A DNA stretch of 64,000 nucleotides, from the NCBI GenBank assembly GCA_903901875.1, contig CAIUSO010000055.1, positions 1 through 64,000 on the forward strand. The letters run 5' to 3'. The stretch is from an uncultured Geobacteraceae bacterium (lineage in GTDB: Bacteria > Desulfobacterota > Desulfuromonadia > Geobacterales > Pseudopelobacteraceae). Shown one piece after another: positions 25,530 through 33,559 of this stretch. The notes beneath the pieces were generated by a model that was not told where the DNA came from, did not search any database, and saw nothing but the letters and a program-made list of their open reading frames with translations. The first letter of the stretch is position 1. Every line of letters starts with the position of its first letter. A program made the translations under genes and the position numbers.

Positions 25530-26501
25530 TTAAAACTCAAAATTCGGTTGAATTACCGCCACCAGACTCTGGGTGTTGACGTCGCGCAGGGCACCGCTGT
25601 AGTAGGTGGGTGCTTCCCAAATCACCCCCACATCAACCTTCAGGGCGGTTTTCCAACGGGGAAGGGGATATTTTTTACCAATGGTGAACTCCTGACGAAC
25701 CGGCCTGCCATCCCGTGCCGAAAAGTCCAGCCGGAAATTTACCGAGCTGTTGGCAAGGAAGCTCAGGAAATCTGCGTTGATATCAAGATGGCTTCGGCGA
25801 AACCCAAGATACAGCGTATCTGAAATATCCGGGTTATCGTGAATTTTCGCCCCCGTCCGAAAACTCCAGATCAATTTATCACCGGCGAAAACCCGGTCAC
25901 CTTTCAGCTTCCATTCCAATTCTACGACGTTGTCCGGAATCAGGCTGTTACGCTTGATATGCTGGTTTGAATAGCTGACCATATACCCCATATACCCTTT
26001 GTGGCCAGAACTTCTCTCTTCACCCGGCTTGACAAAATTGGCCAGGTCCCCCACAAACAGAGAAATGGCGTACGGTTCCTGAAAACCGGCGGTAACCGCT
26101 TCAAGCAGGTTAATATCATGGCTCCCCACATTGAAGGAGCGATAAAAATCAGGGGCATAATATTTGGAGGCAACCCCTGCCAGCGGCATGGGAAAAGCGG
26201 CAACTTCCAAGAGGACAAAGCGGGGATTAAAGACGTTTTTCAGGAGTTCCCGATAGATGGCAAATTCGTTTTTGCCGGCAATTTGCGGTATGGGGGCATT
26301 GGTAAGTGGAATACTGTAGGAAATATTGGAATAGTAGGGGTCAAGCTCCCAATCCAATTCTCCCTTCGCAATTCTACCCACTGAGGATACGCTGATGTCT
26401 GTTTCACCGACAGGTGCCACCGGCGGAGCACTTTCACCGCGTACCGGCAATGGCAGACAACAGAGGATAACCAGCATCAAGCCAACGAAGCCGCTTTTCA
26501 T
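25530..26501 (-). CDS. Exported protein of unknown function, possible outer-membrane beta protein
   Basis: 323 residues from the ATG at 26501. The N-terminus is a good signal peptide (MKSGFVGLMLVILCCLPLPVRG). The mature part has no motif I recognise; it includes DPYYSNISYSIPLTNAPIPQ near the start, long stretches of alternating hydrophobic residues, and a C-terminus ending in phenylalanine (VAVIQPNFEF), all consistent with an outer-membrane or periplasmic beta-rich protein. The upstream in-frame start at 26564 overlaps the ABC-F gene and would bury the signal peptide. The ribosome site is weak. It follows the ABC-F gene on the same strand by 44 bases. Confidence 0.7.
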   Translation of the reverse strand: MKSGFVGLMLVILCCLPLPVRGESAPPVAPVGETDISVSSVGRIAKGELDWELDPYYSNISYSIPLTNAPIPQIAGKNEFAIYRELLKNVFNPRFVLLEVAAFPMPLAGVASKYYAPDFYRSFNVGSHDINLLEAVTAGFQEPYAISLFVGDLANFVKPGEERSSGHKGYMGYMVSYSNQHIKRNSLIPDNVVELEWKLKGDRVFAGDKLIWSFRTGAKIHDNPDISDTLYLGFRRSHLDINADFLSFLANSSVNFRLDFSARDGRPVRQEFTIGKKYPLPRWKTALKVDVGVIWEAPTYYSGALRDVNTQSLVAVIQPNFEF

Positions 26502-26545
26502 GGGGCATGACGTCCCCCCATCCCGCTCCGCTCTTCGGTCTCCGG

Positions 26546-28498
26546 TCACGACAGCGTCTCCCACTCCTCATAGAGCTCCTTCAACCGGCCATTCAACGCC
26601 GCATGCCGTTCTCCCGCCTGCAAACCCCGTTCAGGATCGTCAAAAAAGCCGGGTCCGTTCATCTCCGATTCCAGGCCGGCCAGTTCCTTCTCGACGCCGG
26701 CAATCTGTGATTCCACCTCCCCCAACCGTTTCTGCCGCGCCTGATCCTCCCGCTTACGCCGCTTTTCCTCTTCCCGGTCTTTTAATCGCACATCCTTGTT
26801 CAGGGGGGGAAGGGGTTCGGGAGAAGTGGCGGAAGGGGCGGTCGATATCTTGGATGCCCCAACGGCAGGACTCTCCACAACTCCCCTCGTCCTCGTGTCA
26901 CCCTCTTTTTTCCCCAGATAGTACTCGTAATCGCCGAAATAATTTTCAACGTGCCCCCCCTCAACCTCCACCACTCGTGTTGCCAGTGCATTGACGAAAT
27001 AGCGATCATGGGAGACGAAGACAACCGTGCCATCAAAGCTCTTCAGAGCATCCAGCAGCACTTCTTTACTGTTCAGGTCAAGGTGGTTGGTCGGTTCATC
27101 CATCAGGAGCAGATTGGAGGGGCGCAGCAGCATTTTGGCAAGGGCCAGGCGATTCCGCTCACCGCCGGAAAGTACGCTGACCTTTTTATGAATATCATCC
27201 CCCGAAAAGAGGAACGCTCCCAGAATATCCCGCAGACGGGGAACCATGTCATAGGGGGCATCGGCATACAGTTCGTCATAGGCAGAACGGCTCTGTTCCA
27301 GGACGTTCGCCTGATCCTGGGCAAAATAATCCTTGCTGACATTATGCCCCATGATCCGCTCCCCCCCCTGATACTCGCCGCCGGCCAGCACCGCCATCAG
27401 GGTCGATTTACCGGCACCGTTGTGTCCCACCAGAGCCACCCGTTCCCCCTTTTCGATGGTGAGACTGATCCGGTCAAGCACCGTATGATCGCCAAAAGAG
27501 CGGGTCAACCCCTTCAGCTCTACCACACTCTTGCCACTTTTCGGGGCTTCGGGAAACTGGAAGCGGATCCGCTTCCGTTCGGGAGGGAGCACAATCCGCT
27601 CCACCTTTTCCAACTGTTTGATGCGTGACTGCACCAGTGACGCCTTGTTGGCCTGATAACGGAACCGGCGGATGAAATCCTCGGTTTTTTCCACCTCTTC
27701 ATCCTGACGCCGTTTGGCATCCCGCAGGGCGACTACCCGTTCTTCACGCTGGATCAGGTAGCGGGAATAGTTGCAGTGGTAGTCGGCCATGGTATGATTC
27801 CACACCTCGGCAATCCGGCTGCAGACGCTGTCCATGAAAAAACGGTCGTGGGAAACCAGAATCACCGAACCGGGATAGCTGCAGAGGTACTCCTCCAGCC
27901 AGTTACGTGCCTCGATGTCCAGGTGGTTGGTCGGTTCATCCAGCAAAAGCACATCCGGTTTCTGAAGCAGCAGCCGGGCCAGGGCAATACGCATCTGCCA
28001 GCCGCCGGAAAATTCTCCGCAGTCCCGATGCCAATCGGACTGGGCAAAACCAAGCCCCTTGAGCACCGTGCCGATTTCGGCTTCCATGGTATAGCCGCCC
28101 CCATGGCGGAACTGCTCCTGCAGCTCGCCGTAGCGGGACAGAAGCTGGTCATGTTCGGCTGAATCAGGGGGAACGTGTGCCAAATCAAGGCCAATCCGGT
28201 GCAGTTCCTCCTCCATGGCCAGCAGCTCACCCAGGGCGGTACGGGCTTCATGGAACAGGGACTGCCCGGTGGTCACCAGACCATCCTGGGGAAGATAGGA
28301 AGCCCGGGCACCCCGGGCAAACTGAAGTTCCCCCGAAGAAGGCTCGGTAATTCCGGCGATGATCTTCATGAGGGTAGATTTACCGGCACCGTTTTCACCG
28401 ACCAGAGCCACCCGTTCACCTTTTTTCAGGTGCCAGGAAATGGAGGAGAAGAGCGGAGTTCCCGCAAAATCTTTAGAGAGGTTCAATAACTGGAGCAT
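26546..28498 (-). CDS. ABC-F family ATPase (second paralog)
   Basis: 650 residues, duplicated ATPase domains without membrane segments. Walker A GENGAGKST near residue 36 and GHNGAGKST in the second half; signatures EFSGGWQMR and LSGGERNR; Walker B LLLDEPTNHLD and LLMDEPTNHLD. The C-terminus has a charged coiled coil (about 560-650, KDREEEKRRKREDQARQKRL). It differs from the Uup-type gene at 22775 in the first signature and in the linker. The ATG at 28498 fits the family start; a start at 28615 adds 39 unrelated residues. Expected role: ribosome-associated translation factor. Confidence 0.87.
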   Translation of the reverse strand: MLQLLNLSKDFAGTPLFSSISWHLKKGERVALVGENGAGKSTLMKIIAGITEPSSGELQFARGARASYLPQDGLVTTGQSLFHEARTALGELLAMEEELHRIGLDLAHVPPDSAEHDQLLSRYGELQEQFRHGGGYTMEAEIGTVLKGLGFAQSDWHRDCGEFSGGWQMRIALARLLLQKPDVLLLDEPTNHLDIEARNWLEEYLCSYPGSVILVSHDRFFMDSVCSRIAEVWNHTMADYHCNYSRYLIQREERVVALRDAKRRQDEEVEKTEDFIRRFRYQANKASLVQSRIKQLEKVERIVLPPERKRIRFQFPEAPKSGKSVVELKGLTRSFGDHTVLDRISLTIEKGERVALVGHNGAGKSTLMAVLAGGEYQGGERIMGHNVSKDYFAQDQANVLEQSRSAYDELYADAPYDMVPRLRDILGAFLFSGDDIHKKVSVLSGGERNRLALAKMLLRPSNLLLMDEPTNHLDLNSKEVLLDALKSFDGTVVFVSHDRYFVNALATRVVEVEGGHVENYFGDYEYYLGKKEGDTRTRGVVESPAVGASKISTAPSATSPEPLPPLNKDVRLKDREEEKRRKREDQARQKRLGEVESQIAGVEKELAGLESEMNGPGFFDDPERGLQAGERHAALNGRLKELYEEWETLS

Positions 28499-28604
28499 GG
28501 TGCTGTTGTAGCACAACAAAGGGGAAATGGGCAAGCAGGAGCATACCGGCCTGAGATGTTCCCTGAGCGCAGGTCCTGCTAACCGGACAGAGCTGAAACG
28601 CACC

Positions 28605-28632
28605 TTGATTTTCATGGGCTCTCTGTTATAGT
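28605..28632 (+). promoter_or_regulatory. promoter for the ABC efflux operon
   Basis: TTGATT (28605-28610), 16-base spacer, TATAGT (28627-28632), about 40 bases upstream of the MFP lipoprotein ATG. It lies in the 173-base divergent gap with the ABC-F gene. By eye only. Confidence 0.5.
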
Positions 28633-28671
28633 CACCGATGACGTTTTACTCGGGCATAAAGGAACCACCAC

Positions 28672-29661
28672 ATGCTGACCCCAACCAGAAAAATTTTCCC
28701 CACCCTGCCGGCCATAACAGCACTTCTGCTCTGCCTGACCACCGGCTGCAGCCGTCCGGCAGACGCGCCCGGCACCGTGCAGGGGTACGTTGAGGGAGAA
28801 TTTGTCTATATCGCTCCCCCCCTGTCGGGCAGGTTGGACAAATTGCTGGTCCGGCGGGGTACGGTGGTCAAACAGGGTGATCCGCTGTTTGAGCTGGAGA
28901 ATGTCACCGAGAAAGCGGCCCGAGACGAAACGAAATTACGTATCACCCAGCTCCGCGCCCAGGTGAATGACGCCAGGAAGGGGAAGCGACCCACTGAAGT
29001 TGAGGCCAGTACGGCCCAACTGAATCAGGCACGCAGTGCCCTGCAGCTGTCCGAAAAGGAATTGGCGCGATTGGAGCGACTGGCGTCGGCACAGGTGGTG
29101 CCGCTCCAGGACCTTGACCGGATGCGCTCCCGCCACGATCAGGACCGGCAGCGGGTACTGCAGCTTGAGGCTGAACTGGGGACCGCCCGACTCGGCCTGC
29201 GCAGCGACCAGATTTCCGCCACCGAAGCGAGCGAGCGTGTACTTGAAGCGACACTTACCAGAAATGAATGGGATCTGGGGCAGAAACGACAATCGGCTCC
29301 GACAGGGGGGCTGATCTTCGACACCCTCTTTCAGCCCGGTGAGTGGATTGCCGCCGGACGCCCTGCCATTGTGCTCCTCCCCCCCCGTAACATCAAGGTG
29401 CGCGCCTTTGCACCCCAGGCAGTGGTGGCAAAAATCCGTATCGGCGATACGGTTCCGGTCACCGTGGACGGCACCCCGGCACCCTGCCGGGGAACGGTGT
29501 CATACATATCCCCCCAGGCCGAATATACGCCGCCGGTCATCTACAACCGGGATAATCGCCAAAAACTGGTCTATCTGGTGGAGGTTAGTTTTGATCCGTC
29601 AATCGGCACCGGACTCCATCCGGGTCAACCGGTGGATGTCCGCTTCGGATCAGGGCCATGA
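28672..29661 (+). CDS. HlyD/membrane-fusion lipoprotein of an ABC efflux system
   Basis: 329 residues. Lipobox LTTGC (lipidated Cys about residue 26) anchors it on the periplasmic side. Then the membrane-fusion layout: first lipoyl half (VYIAPPLSGRLDKLLVRRGTVVKQGDPLF), a long coiled coil (about 80-190, heptads with QARSALQLSEKELARLERL), second lipoyl half (SAPTGGLIFDTLFQPGEWI) and a beta-barrel domain. AAAGGAA precedes the ATG. It overlaps the ATPase gene by four bases. Closest arrangement known to me is YhiI-YhiH-YhhJ/YbhGFSR-type drug or metal efflux; the substrate is unknown. Confidence 0.9.
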   Translation: MLTPTRKIFPTLPAITALLLCLTTGCSRPADAPGTVQGYVEGEFVYIAPPLSGRLDKLLVRRGTVVKQGDPLFELENVTEKAARDETKLRITQLRAQVNDARKGKRPTEVEASTAQLNQARSALQLSEKELARLERLASAQVVPLQDLDRMRSRHDQDRQRVLQLEAELGTARLGLRSDQISATEASERVLEATLTRNEWDLGQKRQSAPTGGLIFDTLFQPGEWIAAGRPAIVLLPPRNIKVRAFAPQAVVAKIRIGDTVPVTVDGTPAPCRGTVSYISPQAEYTPPVIYNRDNRQKLVYLVEVSFDPSIGTGLHPGQPVDVRFGSGP

Positions 29662-30584
29662 ACGACGACTTTGCCATTGACGTACGTGGCATGACCAAAC
29701 GTTTCGGCGATCATACCGTGGTGAACGGCATCGCCCTCCAGGTACGCAGGGGAGAAGTCTATGGGTTCCTCGGCCCCAACGGCAGCGGCAAGACCACCTT
29801 CATCCGAATGTTGTGCGGGCTGCTGGCCGCCGACGCCGGCGAGGGGCACTGCCTCGGTTTCGATGTCATTCGGGAGAGTGAATTGATCAAGCGTCAGGTC
29901 GGCTATATGACCCAGCGTTTCAGTTTTTATGAGGATTTAAGCATCGCCGAAAACCTCGATTTCGTGGCACGTATGTACGAAGTGCCGGAGCGGAAGAAGG
30001 TGGTTCGGGAGAGTATCGACCGCTTGGGATTGGGGGGGAGGCAGCGGCAACTGGCCGGAGAACTGTCGGGGGGATGGAAGCAGCGCCTGGCCCTGGCTGC
30101 CTGCCTGATTCACGGTCCCAGCCTGCTGCTGCTTGATGAACCGACCGCCGGTGTGGATCCCAAGGCCCGGCGGGATTTCTGGGAGCAGATCCACCAGCTT
30201 GCCGTCCAGGGACTGACTTTTCTGATCACCACCCACTATATGGACGAGGCGGAGCGGTGCGACCGACTCGCCTATCTCTCCTATGGCAATCTGCTGACCA
30301 ACGGCACCGCCGCAGAGGTCGTCGCCCAGTCCGGCCTGACCACCTGGACCGTCAGCGGCCCCGATCTACCCCACATTGCCCAACAGCTCCGCTCTGCCCC
30401 CGGCGTGCTTCAGGCGGTCCCCTTCGGCACGACCATGCATGTGAGCGGCACCGACGGTGAACGTCTCACCCGGGCCATAGCCCCCTATCGGACCGAAGCA
30501 TACCGGTGGCAACCGATCACCCCGAGCCTCGAAGATGTGTTCATCCATCTGATGGGAAGCTCAAAGGATAATTACTCCCCATGA
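29658..30584 (+). CDS. ABC transporter ATP-binding protein
   Basis: 308 residues, one ATPase domain of the ABC-2 (DrrA/YbhF/NatA) group: Walker A GPNGSGKTT near residue 39, signature ELSGGWKQR, Walker B LLLDEPTAGVD and an H-loop histidine in ITTHYMDEAE. A C-terminal extension of about 80 residues ending SLEDVFIHL is typical of this group. It overlaps both neighbours by four bases (ATGA), so the three-gene system is translationally coupled. Confidence 0.93.
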   Translation: MNDDFAIDVRGMTKRFGDHTVVNGIALQVRRGEVYGFLGPNGSGKTTFIRMLCGLLAADAGEGHCLGFDVIRESELIKRQVGYMTQRFSFYEDLSIAENLDFVARMYEVPERKKVVRESIDRLGLGGRQRQLAGELSGGWKQRLALAACLIHGPSLLLLDEPTAGVDPKARRDFWEQIHQLAVQGLTFLITTHYMDEAERCDRLAYLSYGNLLTNGTAAEVVAQSGLTTWTVSGPDLPHIAQQLRSAPGVLQAVPFGTTMHVSGTDGERLTRAIAPYRTEAYRWQPITPSLEDVFIHLMGSSKDNYSP

Positions 30585-31723
30585 GCCAGCGGACACCACT
30601 CTCACTGGCCCGTTTCTGGGCCATTGTCACCAAGGAATTTATCCAGATGCGCCGGGATCGCCTTACCTTCGGCATGATCATCGGCATTCCGGTGGTGCAG
30701 CTGATGCTGTTCGGATACGCCATCAACGGCGACCCGAAACATCTCCCCACCGCCCTGCTGCTGGGGGACCAGAGCCAGCAGGGGCGAACCCTGCTGACGG
30801 CTATGAAAAACAGCGACTACTTCCGCTTTGTCACGGAATTGCACAGCGAAGCGGAGGCCGAGGAGGCACTGGCCCGGGGGGATGTTCAATTCATCATAAC
30901 CATTCCGGAAAATTTCAGCCATACCCTGCTGCGGGGCGAGCGCCCCACACTCCTGGTGGAAGCCGATGCCACCGATCCGTCGGCAACCGGTAACGCCATC
31001 GCCTCACTCCGCACCCTCATCGACAGCTCACTGCGCCAGGATATGAAGGGGACACTGGCATTTCTGGCCCCCGGCGTCCCCCCCATAGATCTGCGGGTCC
31101 ATGCCCGCTACAATCCGGAGGGGATCTCCCAGTACAATATTGTGCCCGGCCTGATGGGAGTCGTCCTGACCATGACCATGGTGATGATCACCGGCCTGGC
31201 CATCACCCGTGAACGGGAGCGGGGCACCATGGAAAATCTGCTCTCCATGCCGACCAGACCGCTGGAGGTACTACTCGGGAAGATTATTCCCTATATTTTT
31301 GTCGGCTACATCCAGGTCGGCCTGATTCTGGTGGCGGCCCGGTTTCTCTTCCATGTGCCCATGGCCGGCAGCATTCCGCTGCTGTTGCTGACCTCTCTGA
31401 TCTTTATCGCCGCCAATCTGGCCATGGGGATAACCTTTTCCACCCTGGCAAAAAACCAGCTCCAGGCGGTACAGATGACCTTTTTCTTCTTTCTCCCCTC
31501 CCTGCTCCTCTCCGGCTTCATGTTCCCCTTCCGCGGTATGCCGGAATGGGCCCAGATGATCGGTGAAGTCCTGCCGCTCACCCATTTCCTCCGCATTATC
31601 CGGGGAATTCTTCTCAAGGGGAACGGCATTCATGAGGTACGGGGCGAGCTGTGGCCGATCCTGCTGTTCACCACCGTCGTATTAACCATCGGCGTTAAAC
31701 GGTACCGAAAAACATTGGATTGA
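30581..31723 (+). CDS. ABC-2 type permease
   Basis: 380 residues. One N-terminal transmembrane helix after a KEFIQMRRDR start, a periplasmic domain of about 150 residues, then five helices (from GLMGVVLTMTMVMITG onwards), including the conserved FREGMPEW-like segment PFRGMPEWAQ and a C-terminal ABC-2 signature LTHFLRIIRGILLKG. Inner-membrane partner of the preceding ATPase. Length and topology match YhhJ/YbhR-type permeases. Confidence 0.92.
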   Translation: MSQRTPLSLARFWAIVTKEFIQMRRDRLTFGMIIGIPVVQLMLFGYAINGDPKHLPTALLLGDQSQQGRTLLTAMKNSDYFRFVTELHSEAEAEEALARGDVQFIITIPENFSHTLLRGERPTLLVEADATDPSATGNAIASLRTLIDSSLRQDMKGTLAFLAPGVPPIDLRVHARYNPEGISQYNIVPGLMGVVLTMTMVMITGLAITRERERGTMENLLSMPTRPLEVLLGKIIPYIFVGYIQVGLILVAARFLFHVPMAGSIPLLLLTSLIFIAANLAMGITFSTLAKNQLQAVQMTFFFFLPSLLLSGFMFPFRGMPEWAQMIGEVLPLTHFLRIIRGILLKGNGIHEVRGELWPILLFTTVVLTIGVKRYRKTLD

Positions 31724-31747
31724 GGTGCGGAAGTGCCACGGGGGAGA

Positions 31748-32512
31748 TTACCCCCTGATCTGCCCCTGAATACCGATGGTGATCACCTGGAAGGGGATCT
31801 GTTTGCCACTGGCCGCCAGGGCCTGCTGTGCGGCAACGGCGATACCGCCGCAGCAGGGAACTTCCATCTTCAGCACGGTGATACTTTTCACCTCTGACCG
31901 GGTAAACAGCTCGGTCAGCTTCTGCGTATAAAAATTGTTGTCATCCAACTTCGGGCACCCCATGACAACGGCCTTCCCCTTCAGAAAATCCTCATGGTAA
32001 CCGGCATAGGCTACCGGCACGCAATCGGCCGTAATCAGCAGGTCGGCCCCTTGAAAATAAGGCGCGGTGGTGGATACCAGATGCAGCTGCACCGGCCATT
32101 GGGCCAATTGGCTCTGACGACTGCCGGAAGCTGCCGGAGCGTCAACGGGTGCCGGCGCAAAGCTCATGGCACGGGAACCGGGGCAACCGCCACCGTGTCC
32201 GTGCCCATGTCCGCCACCGTGCCCGTGTCCGCCACCATGGCCATGATGGGCCGGAGCCTGAGCCGGTTTCCCCTGGGCTGCCAGATGTTTCTCCACCGCA
32301 GCCTCGTTAAATTCATCGGCCTCCCGCTCTTCGATCTTGATGGCATCACGGGGGCACTCACCCAGACACGCTCCCAGGCCATCGCACAGGTTATCGGCAG
32401 ACAGTACCGCCTTGCCATCTATCAGGGTTATGGCCCCTTCTGCGCACGAAGGTACGCAGAGTCCGCAGCCGTCACATTTTTCCGGGTCGATTGTTACGAT
32501 TTTTCTTATCAT
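31748..32512 (-). CDS. 2[4Fe-4S]-type ferredoxin protein with His-rich linker and CCGG domain
   Basis: 254 residues from the ATG at 32512 (AAGGAA upstream; a longer frame to 32746 is rejected). Residues 1-60 are a two-cluster ferredoxin domain (CDGCGLCVPSC and NLCDGLGACLGECP). Residues 89-110 are a glycine/histidine linker with about ten histidines ending GGGCPGSRAM. The C-terminal domain has VMGCPKLDD and EVPCCGG cysteine motifs. The protein is cytoplasmic by appearance. I know similar proteins in anaerobic deltaproteobacteria but no proven role; electron transfer or metal handling under nitrosative or oxidative stress is an inference. The neighbour at 32548 belongs to a family named for nitrous-oxide response. 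Confidence 0.72.
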   Translation of the reverse strand: MIRKIVTIDPEKCDGCGLCVPSCAEGAITLIDGKAVLSADNLCDGLGACLGECPRDAIKIEEREADEFNEAAVEKHLAAQGKPAQAPAHHGHGGGHGHGGGHGHGHGGGCPGSRAMSFAPAPVDAPAASGSRQSQLAQWPVQLHLVSTTAPYFQGADLLITADCVPVAYAGYHEDFLKGKAVVMGCPKLDDNNFYTQKLTELFTRSEVKSITVLKMEVPCCGGIAVAAQQALAASGKQIPFQVITIGIQGQIRG

Positions 32513-32547
32513 GGTGTGGTTTCCTTTTGTCAGTTGATATGATTTGT

Positions 32548-32892
32548 TTAAAAAAAATAGTGCCAGAGATAATCCAGACGGCCGCGCATTATCAGGGTTC
32601 GCCCCGAGTATGACATAATTTCCTTCACCTTTGCCAAGTTCTGTTTGGTATAGCAGTGGGTCCGGCAATGCTTGCAGGTCGGCTTTTCCGCTTCCAGGGG
32701 ACATTTGAGACGCCGGGTAACCGCATAGGTGAGAAATGCCGCACATTCGGGGCAGAGAGTGCGACTCCCCAGGGTTTCTGGAAGGGTGGCCGTGTCACGC
32801 TCGGCGGTGCCATGTTTGCCGTTGCAGTACACTTCAACAAACTTCCCGATCAGTTTAATATCTTTTTGTTGTTGTCTTGTCATCGTTGTCAT
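32548..32892 (-). CDS. Nitrous-oxide-stimulated-promoter family protein
   Basis: 114 residues from the ATG at 32892, with AGGAG about eleven bases upstream. The core FVEVYCNGKHG near the start, CPECAAFLTYA and the C-terminal CPLEAEKPTCKHCRTHCY cysteine cluster match the small cysteine-rich family annotated as nitrous oxide-stimulated promoter protein. The cysteines could bind zinc or an Fe-S cluster. Function unproven. It precedes the His-rich ferredoxin gene by 35 bases on the same strand, so the pair may be one transcript. Confidence 0.75.
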   Translation of the reverse strand: MTTMTRQQQKDIKLIGKFVEVYCNGKHGTAERDTATLPETLGSRTLCPECAAFLTYAVTRRLKCPLEAEKPTCKHCRTHCYTKQNLAKVKEIMSYSGRTLIMRGRLDYLWHYFF

Positions 32893-33027
32893 GGTGTCAC
32901 TATCTCCTGAAGGGACCGAATGATACATGACCCAGGTCAATTTTTTCAGTTTTTTCTTTGCGTGGTTCATTGGAGTGGGATATTCTGGGAACGGTAATTA
33001 CAGACTGAAGCAGTCAGTGGAGTAGCG

Positions 33028-33531
33028 ATGACAATCAAAGCTGTTTCTTTTGTAGCCAAATCCAATACGGGCAAGACCACCCTGCTTGAGGGGGTGATCG
33101 GGGAATTGAAACAACGGGGCTACACCGTTGGGGCACTTAAACATGACGCCCACCGTTTTGATATTGACCATCCCGGCAAAGATTCCCATCGACTGACCGC
33201 CGCCGGTGCCGATACCATGCTGATTACATCGCCGGAAAAATGTGCCTTGGTGAAGAGATATCCGGTGCCCCCTCCACTTGAAGAACTCTTGGAGCTCTAT
33301 TTTTCCGATGTTGACATCGTGCTTACCGAAGGTTTCAAACTGGGCCCCCTCCCCAAGATTGAAGTCCACCGGCGAGAGCGGAGTGCAACGCTGCTTTGTC
33401 GCGGGGAGAACAATGATCCAACCCTTATTGCGGTGGCCAGCGACGAACCACTGGTTCTGGATGTGCCGATTCTTGACCTGAATAACATCGGAGCCGTCAC
33501 CGATTTTGTAGAAAACACCTTCCTGAGATGA
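33028..33531 (+). CDS. mobB: Molybdopterin-guanine dinucleotide biosynthesis protein MobB
   Basis: 167 residues, a small P-loop GTPase: Walker A KSNTGKTT at residues 10-17, then GYTVGALKHDAHRFDID and KDSHRLTAAGA, both MobB hallmarks. It assists MobA in attaching GMP to molybdopterin. TGGAG precedes the ATG. First gene of a molybdenum-cofactor operon continuing with the FdhD-MobA fusion 28 bases on. Confidence 0.93.
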   Translation: MTIKAVSFVAKSNTGKTTLLEGVIGELKQRGYTVGALKHDAHRFDIDHPGKDSHRLTAAGADTMLITSPEKCALVKRYPVPPPLEELLELYFSDVDIVLTEGFKLGPLPKIEVHRRERSATLLCRGENNDPTLIAVASDEPLVLDVPILDLNNIGAVTDFVENTFLR

Positions 33532-33559
33532 CGGAAAGATAAAGAGGGACTACGCAGCG

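Noticed and set aside
25340-25540. 66-codon minus-strand frame between the exported protein and the Nfu gene
   Set aside because: TTG start, no ribosome site, begins in the stop of one gene and ends over the start of the next, composition unlike a protein family; probably leader DNA.
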